Part shown: positions 46,623-55,800 of the stretch, piece after piece
Layout: every line of letters starts with the position of its first letter
Position numbering within the stretch: position 1 is the first letter of the stretch
Source: CALOFP01 sp942492635
GTDB taxonomy: Bacteria; UBP6; UBA1177; CALOFP01
DNA length: 64,000 nt
Direction: 5' to 3'
NCBI GenBank assembly: GCA_942492635.1
Contig: CALOFP010000002.1
Location: 1,426,001 to 1,490,000 of the forward strand
Program-made: the position numbers and the translations under genes
The notes under the pieces: generated by a model
Seen by the model: only the letters and a program-made list of their open reading frames with translations
What the model was told of the DNA's origin: nothing
The model's database searches: none

Positions 46623-49600
46623 CAGTGAAGCTCCTCAAAATTTTTATTATCCTTTCTGTAATTTTCATTGGTTCAACGACGATCGCCCAGCAGATTCCAA
46701 TGAGTCATTTCTCAAAGGACCATGGATTGATCAACAGTGCAATAAACCATATGTATCAGGACAGGAAAGGATATGTCTGGTTTGCAACTTTTTTGGGTCT
46801 CAGCCGTTTTGACGGTATCCATTTTAAAAATTTTGATCCTTCCAACAGCGGCCTGGGGCATCCGATTGTCAAGACGATAACGGAAGACAGTGAAGGAAAG
46901 CTCTGGGTAGGGTATCAGGGTGGAATCGGAGTTTTCAGGAACGGTCGGTTTGAAAATTTCTCCACAGGAGATGGCCTGACCGGGAAAAGTGTTTATAAAG
47001 TTTATCCCGATCCGGTAAAGGGTATCTGGGTTTTGACCGACAGGGGAGTCAACTATTTCGACGGGTTAAAGTTCAAGCGATATGAATTGGAGGGTATTCT
47101 TTCCGGAAACTCGACAATTTCCATAAATGGTAAAAATGAAGTTTTTGTTGCTACAAGAAACGGCTTAAAGGTTCTGAAGGATAGAAACGGGATTTTTATA
47201 AAGGCGGAAGGCTTTGATATTTCCCCGGTAGCTCATATTTACCATCGGAAAGAAAATGCAATTTATCTTATTGATGAATCGAACCTTTATCTCTACAGAA
47301 ATGAAAAACTAAAAAAGATAGCGGAATCTCCTTTGAAAGATACCTTTTACGGAATGGACGAGGGAAGAGATGGGACTCTATTCCTCTATTCTACAAAAGA
47401 GATATGGAATTATCGTAAAAAAGGAAATAGCAGGCACTATTCCGCCTCCATTCTTGACCATCCCTCAATTTCTCATGTTATTGAGGATCATGAGGGTAAT
47501 CTCTTCATCGGTCAGTGGAGCGGATTTTCCCTTATTCAGAACAGGGATATGATCAATTTCAATACAAGCGTTGCCGGGAAAATAGTGTACGGTTTGAAGC
47601 TGACGGAAGAGCGAGACCTCCTATATGCCGGGAAACATGGTGCAGTAAGGTATTCTCGTCAATTCAAGCAGAAAAAAAGGTACGGAAAATCGTTTGTGAT
47701 GGACATGTTGGAGGATGGAGAGACAGTCTACCTAGCAACCTACAGGGAAGGACTCCAGATTTTTACTCTTGACGGCAAACTACAGACAGTTCTGGATGGA
47801 GAGTTCAACGCAATATATAAGGATTCCCGGGGGAAAATATGGGTAGGAAGCAGCTCGGGACTCTATTCGTTTCATGACGGAGATCTGAAGCTGGAGCTGG
47901 ATGATCGATCCGGTCTTGAAAGCAGTGTCGTATGGTCCATTTTCCAAGACAGTAGAGAAAATATCTGGATAGGTACCCAAAGCGGTATTGCAATGCATGA
48001 CGGTAAAAAGTGGAATCTTTTTCAGGATACGGAGCTTTTTTCGGGACGCCAGGTTACTGCTATCAGTGAAGCCCCCGACGGAACCGTTTTCTTTGGTACG
48101 TTAAAAGGTTTACTGGTTTACAGAAACAACAATTTTTCCATCTCCCAGCCTTTTGATGGTGATGCTGTGAATAATCTCTATTTTGATAGGTATAAAAAAT
48201 TATGGGCAACAACTGTTGACGGAATCTACAGAATTAACGGTAAAAACGAAATAGAGTACTATTTTGAATATGCAAAAGGTAAAAGCAATCAGTCAAATAT
48301 AAGAGTTGTTGTCGGAGATGACAAATTCATCTATTTCGGAACTTACAACGGTGTCTATAAACTCAGCCTTGATATCAAGGAAAGAGAAAGTGTTAAACCT
48401 CAACTTGACCTTTCCGGAATTGAGATAAATGAAAAAGATTACGGTCTAAAAGACTTGAAAAGGCCTCTGGAGTACTCGTCCAATAATCTCAAGTTCCACT
48501 TTAACGGTATTCACTTTTCGACGCCGGAAACTTTAAGATATCAATTTTTCCTCGAAGGACTCGATAAGAGATGGAAAAAGGAAACAAAGATCAACCAGGC
48601 TGTTTTTACCAATATTCCTCCGGGGAATTACACTTTTCATGTAAAGGCAATTGTCGGTGAAAATATGCAATCTGATGTTCAAAAAATCTCTTTTTACATA
48701 AATCCGCCGTGGTGGAAAACATGGTGGGCCAACCTCATCTATTTCTCTTCTTCAATTCTGTTCATTGTTTTTACGTTATTTGTAATCAGCAGATTGAAAC
48801 GAAAGATAAAAGCCCAGACAGTTGTTCTTGAAAAACAGTTGAAGGAGATTGAACTTTCGAGAAACAAGGAGATTGTGGCAAATACCAAAAAATCTATTTT
48901 CCTAGCAAACATGAGCCACGAGATAAGAACTCCGCTCAATGCTGTAATCAATCTTTCAAAACATCTCCTGGAGAAAAATATGGAATCGGAATATCTTGAT
49001 GAAATCAGGATAATCAAGAATTCCGGAGATCACCTGCTGACGCTTATTAACGATATTTTAGATATGTCAAAGATTGAATCCGGAGAGTTGACACTGCAGA
49101 AATCTCATTTCAACATCTTTGATTCGCTCAACAATACCATCGAGTCTTTAAGAATCGCTGCAGTTCAAAAGAATCTCTTTCTCAAGCTCGAATATGATGT
49201 GGCGCGGAATATTATTGTGGAAGCCGACGAAGGGCGGATCAAACAGATCTTCTTCAATTTAATCAATAACGCCATAAAATTCACAAAATCTGGAGGTGTA
49301 ACTGTCATTGCATCCTGTTCAGAAAAAGAGGGAAGGTATCACTTTGATTTTGCAATAAAGGATACGGGAATCGGAATTAGAAAGGAGGATATATCCTTCC
49401 TTTTCAGGTATTTCAAACAGATCGATAGCGACAGCTCAACAAAATATGAGGGAACAGGACTCGGGCTTGCAATATCAAAAGATCTTGTTGAATTGATGGA
49501 AGGGGAGATATCAGTTGAAAGTATTTTCGGAGTGGGCTCTGTTTTTTCCTTTTTCCTCAAGCTTGATGCCGGGAATATTGATGAAATAGAGAAAGAAGAA

Positions 49601-50335
49601 GCGATGCTCAGCGTTGACGGGGACTCAAATAATCTCAAAATCTTAATGGCTGAGGATAACAAGACGAATGTGAGTGTGGCGAAAATCTATTTTGAAGACC
49701 AGGGTTTGAATTTGGTGACGGTTTCGAATGGGAAAGAGGTTCTTGATATTCTGAAGCTGGAGGATTTTGATCTCATACTGATGGATCTTGAAATGCCGGT
49801 CATGAACGGTATTGAATCTACAAAAAGAATCAGATCGGGAGAGGTAGGAGAAAAATACAGGGAAATTCCTATCATAGCTCTTTCGGCACATTCGACAAAA
49901 GATCACAGGAAGAAGTGTTACGATGCAGGTATTAATTTCTACATGGCCAAACCGATAGATTTTCCGGCTCTTTTTAAAACCATAAATTCTATAGCTTCCT
50001 CCGGAAGGTTGCTGAATAGAGATGAGTTGAAAGAGAAAACGATAAGAAGAGAAGCCAGGGAAATAAGGTTTAAAAAAATATTTATTGAGGAAATCCCGGA
50101 GATTCTTGAAGCAATCGGGAGTGATATTGAATCCGGTGATTTTGAAGAAATCAGAAAAACTGCTCATAAACACAAAAGCTCAACCGGACAGCTGGGATTT
50201 GAGAACATCCTTGAAATTCTCAAAACTATCGAATCTAATGCCGTAAGCGAAAATATGGACTTTATCAAAAGTAGTTTTAGGGAACTGAAAGCGGAGCTTA
50301 CTGAAGTTGAAAAGGAAATACGGGAGATGATATAG
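46619..50335 (+). CDS. Hybrid sensor kinase with periplasmic propeller, receiver and HPt
   Basis: A 1238-residue membrane sensor. A signal peptide (to about 23) is followed by two-component-regulator propeller repeats (about 25-600; e.g. DRKGYVWFATFLGLSRFDG, DSRENIWIGTQSGIAMHDG) forming one or two periplasmic propellers. Next come a Y_Y_Y domain (604-696), one transmembrane helix (703-724), a HisKA domain with His767 in NMSHEIRTPL, an ATPase domain (863-981; NLINNAIKFT, DTGIGI), a receiver (1006-1125; Asp1056 in LILMDLEMPVMNG) and an HPt domain with His1183 in AHKHKSSTGQLG. The architecture is close to Bacteroidota HTCS proteins but ends in HPt rather than AraC. It can run a full phosphorelay to the overlapping OmpR-type partner. 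Confidence 0.93.
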   Translation: MTVKLLKIFIILSVIFIGSTTIAQQIPMSHFSKDHGLINSAINHMYQDRKGYVWFATFLGLSRFDGIHFKNFDPSNSGLGHPIVKTITEDSEGKLWVGYQGGIGVFRNGRFENFSTGDGLTGKSVYKVYPDPVKGIWVLTDRGVNYFDGLKFKRYELEGILSGNSTISINGKNEVFVATRNGLKVLKDRNGIFIKAEGFDISPVAHIYHRKENAIYLIDESNLYLYRNEKLKKIAESPLKDTFYGMDEGRDGTLFLYSTKEIWNYRKKGNSRHYSASILDHPSISHVIEDHEGNLFIGQWSGFSLIQNRDMINFNTSVAGKIVYGLKLTEERDLLYAGKHGAVRYSRQFKQKKRYGKSFVMDMLEDGETVYLATYREGLQIFTLDGKLQTVLDGEFNAIYKDSRGKIWVGSSSGLYSFHDGDLKLELDDRSGLESSVVWSIFQDSRENIWIGTQSGIAMHDGKKWNLFQDTELFSGRQVTAISEAPDGTVFFGTLKGLLVYRNNNFSISQPFDGDAVNNLYFDRYKKLWATTVDGIYRINGKNEIEYYFEYAKGKSNQSNIRVVVGDDKFIYFGTYNGVYKLSLDIKERESVKPQLDLSGIEINEKDYGLKDLKRPLEYSSNNLKFHFNGIHFSTPETLRYQFFLEGLDKRWKKETKINQAVFTNIPPGNYTFHVKAIVGENMQSDVQKISFYINPPWWKTWWANLIYFSSSILFIVFTLFVISRLKRKIKAQTVVLEKQLKEIELSRNKEIVANTKKSIFLANMSHEIRTPLNAVINLSKHLLEKNMESEYLDEIRIIKNSGDHLLTLINDILDMSKIESGELTLQKSHFNIFDSLNNTIESLRIAAVQKNLFLKLEYDVARNIIVEADEGRIKQIFFNLINNAIKFTKSGGVTVIASCSEKEGRYHFDFAIKDTGIGIRKEDISFLFRYFKQIDSDSSTKYEGTGLGLAISKDLVELMEGEISVESIFGVGSVFSFFLKLDAGNIDEIEKEEAMLSVDGDSNNLKILMAEDNKTNVSVAKIYFEDQGLNLVTVSNGKEVLDILKLEDFDLILMDLEMPVMNGIESTKRIRSGEVGEKYREIPIIALSAHSTKDHRKKCYDAGINFYMAKPIDFPALFKTINSIASSGRLLNRDELKEKTIRREAREIRFKKIFIEEIPEILEAIGSDIESGDFEEIRKTAHKHKSSTGQLGFENILEILKTIESNAVSENMDFIKSSFRELKAELTEVEKEIREMI

Positions 50336-50535
50336 CTGCACCACGGTGGCACATCAAATTTGCAATATTGCGAAAGTTGTTGGGCCAATAAGCTTTTTTT
50401 TTGAAGCAAACTTCCAACCGGATTTTGTCACGCAATCCATAAATTCTGTGACAAGTTTTGCCATAGCCCCGGAGCAAAACTATCCTCGTCGCTATGCCTT
50501 TTCATAAACGAAGACCTTTTCGGACCGCATTCTAT

Positions 50536-50603
50536 ATTGAAAACGATTTTCTTCTCAACTCTCCCATTTCTCACTTGAGTGTGACCTAATCAACAAAATC
50601 ATT
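50536..50603. repeat. 68-bp dispersed intergenic repeat, copy B
   Basis: This is the partner of 22654-22721, of the same length without gaps. It ends 6 bases before the GTTACA direct repeat; at the other site the same position is occupied by the -35 box. Confidence 0.75.
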
Positions 50604-50609
50604 TGTTCG

Positions 50610-50626
50610 GTTACATCCCTGTTACA
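50610..50626 (+). promoter_or_regulatory. GTTACA direct repeat, probable activator site 1
   Basis: GTTACA at 50610-50615 and again at 50621-50626, exactly 11 bases apart, 102 bases before the lipoprotein start. TTTATG at 50634 could be the -10 box. The identical arrangement occurs at 52791-52807. Confidence 0.6.
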
Positions 50627-50711
50627 ATTCCAGTTTATGCTGATCTCGTAGAGGATTAATGTGTATTCAGAATCAGGGTAGATTATAAAAAATAAAGTAT
50701 TGGAGGATTTA

Positions 50712-51182
50712 ATGAACAGAAGTCTGGTGATTATTTTTTTGAGTGCACTTTTTATCTTATCTTCGTGCGGAGATGCAGACAAAAAGAATCCCGGAGGAGA
50801 GGAGGGAAATGCCAACATCGTAGATGCGGATTCAGATTCTACAGATGCCGGTACAGAAACGGATGATTCTGCAGATCCGAAGAGTGATGATGGTCAGGAA
50901 GATGAAATAGATGATGAAATTGTAGATAGCGTTGATGATGAAGTTGAAAATAAGGTTGATGAAGAAATAACGGATGAGACAAAAGATGAGACTGTGCCGG
51001 ATGACGATGTGGTTACCGATCCTCTTCCATCCCAGCAGGGGGTGTCGTTCACTTCCGGTTCGGGAATACTCTTTTCAAACTCCTACAAAATGAAGGTCCA
51101 AGTTGGAACAATCCCGGTAAAAACCATGAAAAGCAAAAGTTTCAGAATGATGATAAATATCGGAAAAGGAGGAAAGAAATGA
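50712..51182 (+). CDS. Acidic lipoprotein of unknown function
   Basis: A 156-residue lipoprotein (lipobox ILSSC, Cys19). Residues about 25-110 are dominated by Asp, Glu, Thr and Val (e.g. DDEIVDSVDDEVENKVDEE), a low-complexity and probably extended stalk. The last 45 residues (GVSFTSGSGILFSNSYKMKV...KSFRMMINIGKGGKK) are a short beta-rich end rich in Lys. The ATG follows GGAGGA. The stop overlaps the start of the fibre-like gene (ATGA), implying coupled expression and perhaps a joint surface structure. Confidence 0.8.
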   Translation: MNRSLVIIFLSALFILSSCGDADKKNPGGEEGNANIVDADSDSTDAGTETDDSADPKSDDGQEDEIDDEIVDSVDDEVENKVDEEITDETKDETVPDDDVVTDPLPSQQGVSFTSGSGILFSNSYKMKVQVGTIPVKTMKSKSFRMMINIGKGGKK

Positions 51183-52690
51183 AAAAATTGATGCTGATCT
51201 CTTTCCTCTTTCTTGCATCGACTCTTTTTTCTGCGGTTCCCGGATCCATTCCCGTACAGGGAACACTTACGGACAGTGCGGGAGAAGTTATAAACGGTCC
51301 GGTTGATATTATCTTTGAACTTTACAAATCGGAAACTGAAGAAGAAGTTCTCTGGTCGGAAACATTGGAAGGGTTTGAGTTGCAGGACGGATATTTTTCA
51401 GTTTATCTGGGAAAGGATGACCCCAAACTTTCCCAAGTGATTCTTTCCAATCCCAAACTCTGGCTTGAAATAGTGGTTAACAACGAATCGATGGGGAGAA
51501 TAGCACTCGGATCTGTACCGTTTGCAATCAAGTCCGTTTCAGCTGACAAAGCAGACAATATCGGTGAAATTTCCAGCACTGAGCTTGACACATTTACAAA
51601 ATCAAAATGTGATCCCGGACAGTATATTCGCGGTTGGTATTCGGATATGACACCGATGTGTGAAACGGACAAAGAGGGAAGTGAAGGAACCGCTTACAGT
51701 GCCGGTGATGGAATTTCAATTGATGAAAATGTCATCAGTGTGTCGGGTGATCTCTACACAGCCGGAAAAGATATCAAAATAGAAAACGGAGTAATCTCCG
51801 TTGAAAATCACAACCACAATTCAGCCTACTACAATGTAGAAAATACACATTCGGTGGGATCTGTTCCAAAATTCGCAGGGACAGACCACTCAGATAAACT
51901 TGTAGATTCTACTATTTCAGAAGACGGTTCCGGGAATGTTGATATGAGCGGAAACCTCAATGTTGCAGGAAACCTTAAAGTGGGGCCTTTCTATCTTGAT
52001 GGTAATGACGACCATTGGTTAAGGCTACGAGATGGTGATGATGGAGCATACAAAGATTTAGCTGTCGGACATCTTTGGGTGGGTAACAATCTGGAGGTGC
52101 TTAAAGAGTTCACAGCGCATGGAAATCTGATTGCCAATTCAACATCAACACTGAAAGGTGATGTTTCGGCAGAAGGTGATATAAACCTCTCAACAGATAA
52201 AAAGAAGATAAAAGGAAAGATGGCTGGAAACGATTTCTGGGAAATATACGGCGAAGGCGAAAATGACGCAGGATCAATGTTTATTGAAACGAAAGACAAT
52301 GGAAACGAACCTATAATTTTTGCCCAGAATAATGCAGGAGCAAGGCATGAGAGAATGAGAATAAATTCAGCGGGTAACGTTGAAGTAAGGGGAAAGGTAA
52401 CAGCAAATACTGTTCAGGCCAACCACTTCTCCGGTCCTGAAATGAAATCTGCCTCTCACCCCAACATAGCAACAGTAACCGCTCACTGCTCATCCGGGAA
52501 AAAAATAGTGTGGGCTCAAGGATTTGCTAATGATTACCACACGCCTTGTCATCACGGTTCTCAACGAGTTCGCTGCTCATCCATGACTGTTCTTCAAGGA
52601 TGCGTCGGTCAAACCAGCTGCAGTTACACAGCGGGAGCGGCCGACTGTTCAAGTGGCGGACACACATGTCTATACATAACCTGCATGTAA
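51179..52690 (+). CDS. Secreted fibre-like protein with Cys-rich C-terminus
   Basis: A 503-residue protein with a Sec signal peptide (LMLISFLFLASTLFSA). The N-terminal domain (SIPVQGTLTDSAGEVINGPV ... YFSVYLG) is the pattern found at the base of many deltaproteobacterial secreted fibre or tail-spike-like proteins. The middle (about 180-410) has repetitive short strands and glycine turns (GNVDMSGNLNVAGNLKVG, KGDVSAEGDINLSTDKKKI), as expected of a trimeric beta-fibre. The last 85 residues hold about ten Cys (CSSGGHTCLYITCM end), probably a disulphide-bonded tip. Function is unknown; the fibre shape is inferred. Confidence 0.8.
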   Translation: MKKLMLISFLFLASTLFSAVPGSIPVQGTLTDSAGEVINGPVDIIFELYKSETEEEVLWSETLEGFELQDGYFSVYLGKDDPKLSQVILSNPKLWLEIVVNNESMGRIALGSVPFAIKSVSADKADNIGEISSTELDTFTKSKCDPGQYIRGWYSDMTPMCETDKEGSEGTAYSAGDGISIDENVISVSGDLYTAGKDIKIENGVISVENHNHNSAYYNVENTHSVGSVPKFAGTDHSDKLVDSTISEDGSGNVDMSGNLNVAGNLKVGPFYLDGNDDHWLRLRDGDDGAYKDLAVGHLWVGNNLEVLKEFTAHGNLIANSTSTLKGDVSAEGDINLSTDKKKIKGKMAGNDFWEIYGEGENDAGSMFIETKDNGNEPIIFAQNNAGARHERMRINSAGNVEVRGKVTANTVQANHFSGPEMKSASHPNIATVTAHCSSGKKIVWAQGFANDYHTPCHHGSQRVRCSSMTVLQGCVGQTSCSYTAGAADCSSGGHTCLYITCM

Positions 52691-52790
52691 CATTTGATAA
52701 CACCACATGTAGGGTTAACTGCTTGATTTTTGGGACCTCAAAGAACAGATTAAGCTTCAAATAGTTGTTGTTGCGGTAAATTCACGAACA

Positions 52791-52807
52791 GTTACATACA
52801 GGTTACA
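52791..52807 (+). promoter_or_regulatory. GTTACA direct repeat, probable activator site 2
   Basis: GTTACA at 52791-52796 and 52802-52807, an 11-base period, 96 bases before the 1865-aa lipoprotein start. TATATT at 52817 could be the -10 box. It matches site 1 in sequence, spacing and distance to the gene. Confidence 0.6.
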
Positions 52808-52886
52808 ATCGGCGGCTATATTGATGATGCGAGGCTATGTAGAGTTATTGAATATTTACCAGAATTTATATTATCCGGAGGTCCGA

Positions 52887-55800
52887 ATGAACAGAAATTC
52901 AGTTGTTTCGGCTTTAACATCACTTTTTATCCTGTTTTCGTGCGGAGGGTCCAATTCAACGGAATCGCCGCAGTGTATCGTGTGTGATCAGGAGAATGGG
53001 AGTGATAAATGTGATCCTGTTAAAACCGAAGACAAGGAAACTTGTGTGGAAAACAGCAGCAAAGATTGCAATGACGGTAAGGATATCAATGACGAAAACG
53101 TCACAGTCAGAAAGGGCGGAGAAGGTGAACCCTGTTTTGATCACGGTGTGTGTGACAGGCTGGAGGATGGTACCCGGCTTGTCTGTGTAGATGATATTTG
53201 CAGGAAACCGGATTGCAGTGCTGTTGATGCAAGAAGTGCCGGTTGCCTCTGCGGCGGAGAAAAGGAGTGTAAAAACGGACTGGTCTGTCTCAACGGCAAC
53301 TGTGTTGAAGATACGGGACAGACTCTCAACGCTCCGAAAAGCCCGAAATGTTTCACTCCCTGCAAAGGCGGATATCTGATCGGGAAGGATGGAAAAACAA
53401 GGGAATGTTCTCACGAAGGTCTTATTGAAGGCTGTATCGATGACAATGTCTGCCACATGGGATCATGTGTTCCTGCCGACAGAATGTTCAGGAAAAACGG
53501 CAAACTATTTGTTAGAAACACTGAAGGTGAAGAGGAGCCGGGCGCATGTGAGAAAAACAGCGACTGTCCTTCTCACCAGACATGCATTGAGAATAAATGT
53601 TACTCGGATTGCGAAATTGATGAGGATTGTAACGGTAACAGAAAGTGCTTTAAGAAGGTGTGCAGAGTCGAATGCAACACAAGTGAGCAGACTTCGGACA
53701 ACAATATCTGCCCCACCGGGGAGGTTTGTTCCCCGATTAACGACAATGCAACCGGATACTGTATTCCTCTGAGCTCAACTTCAAAGGAGGCCGATTCGAC
53801 AGACGATCCTTCGTCGGATGATGTGGAATCGGATTTTGTTATTTCAGAGAAGACACTTTTTTTCTCTCCGAGGGAAACAAAGAGAATCCTTGTTTTTATC
53901 AACAAAACAAAATCGCCGAGAACGATAGTGGTTTCTAAATATTCTCATGTAAGCGTGGGAGATCAGGAGAAAACGTATGAAAACCCTCTCTTCTGGTTAA
54001 AAATGGGGCAGTATGAGAGTGATCTCACAGACGAGGGTAAGATCGAACTTGTCGTTCCCGGAAACGGCGGTGAAACGGGTCTTATTATTGCCGATGCAAA
54101 AAACGGTTCCGTTCAACGCTGGGACGGTGAACTGAAAGTTGAGTCACAGGGAAAACCGGCAAGAATTGTAAATCTCCAGTATGTGGGTACGGCTGAAGGC
54201 CGCTGGGACGGAAAAGCTTACTATTTTGCCAACTTCGGAGAGCGTTCTCTCAATGAATGGATTGCGGATAAGGACAACGATGAAAAACTCAGTTCGGTAG
54301 GAAATGCTTTTATCAGGCGCTGGAACGCTTTCAAGAAAGGGCGTATCAGCTACGATGAATTTATGGCTGTTCTTAAGGCGACACAGCTTGAATCCTGGAA
54401 GTGGGAATCGGTAAAAAAGAGATGCCCAGACAAGGAAAATCCCAATGAAAATATTGCCTGCTACCTTTACGACAACGGTACGGGAATTTCCATATACACA
54501 GATGATATTCAGTACAATCCGGTTCCGACCGGCGTAAATGATTTCAAAGTTGCCGTCAATATCCATAAGAACCCTGCAGGGAGCGATAGCAAGCAGTGGA
54601 TTGGAAAGGTTATCTCCTCGGCATCTCTTCAATACAACGGAGATCCGCAGCTAAGCGTCTCGTTTGCAAGCGATCCCGGAGTCTGCAGTTCATCACCCGG
54701 CTCCCCATGCATCACATTTCTCAACTCATTCGACTTCAATGTGAATGTGGGCGCACGTTTTATCCTTGAAAACGGGCGGTGTTCAAGATATCCGGGATTT
54801 GAAGAGGCAAAGGTTCCGTGGCTGATCCCGGGATTCAAGAGGAATACGACAGAAAATGAATACAATCAGAGATTTTTCCATGAGTGTCGTGATACAAGGC
54901 TTCCTTACCAGGACAACGGTGCCATGAAGGAGATCAACAAATCACTTGCCCTTGCCAATCCTATTCCTGACGGTGCCCAGAGAAAAAGGGAGATACAGCT
55001 TATCGACGGAGCAATGATCGATCAGGAAAACATGGTCATCATTTTCAAGGAGAAGTTTCTCTCTTTCTGGGGAGAGGAGGATGAGGAAGGATTTTCAACC
55101 TACGGATATATGATTTTAAATCATTCTTCCGAAACTCCCGAAGAGGAGGAGTACAAGGGAAATGAGGCTCCCGAGGTAAAAAGCAGGTCCCTGATCAACA
55201 ACGTATCCTGCAGCGACAACGTTCTTGAAAACATCAGGATGAGCCTCAATGAAACCACAGCTTCACATGCGGCACTGGCTCTTATCGACGGTGTGAAACC
55301 GGGCAATTCGGATCCGCAGATGCTGAACAGGGACAACAACTATCTCTACTGCTTTCACGAAACATGTGAAGCGGTTCACTACTATTGCGAAGATACCAAT
55401 CTCTTCAACGGAGGAAAGAATGATGACGGTTCAACCTCCGGAAGGCAGATCGAGTGTCCTGAAGGCAGTAAGGTAACTTTCTTTACTCTTACAGGAAAGT
55501 TTGAAGAAGTCGGGCGGAGTGCAGTTGCCCAGCTTGCCTGCCAGCTTGAGGAGTGCAGCAATATCGATCTTGATGACGATGGAAAAGTTGATATTGCAGC
55601 CAAGGAAAACTGCGGCTGTCAGAAGACCTTAAACGACTGGATCAAAAGTAAGACCTACAACATCAAGACCGATCCCGGTTTTAAATGTTCAAACTGCAAC
55701 AAGTCCAGACTTGATCTTCGTGACGGAAAGGAGTTCTTCCAGGTAAATAACAGTGAGGTTGTGTCGCTTCCCGTGGATTACGACATAAAACAGGCGTTCA

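Larger units (their letters stand above)
50336..50711. other. Intergenic region with shared repeat and regulatory boxes
   Basis: No gene is present. It holds copy B of the 68-bp repeat and the GTTACA direct repeat, both listed separately, and a GGAGGA ribosome-binding site at 50702-50707. Confidence 0.6.
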
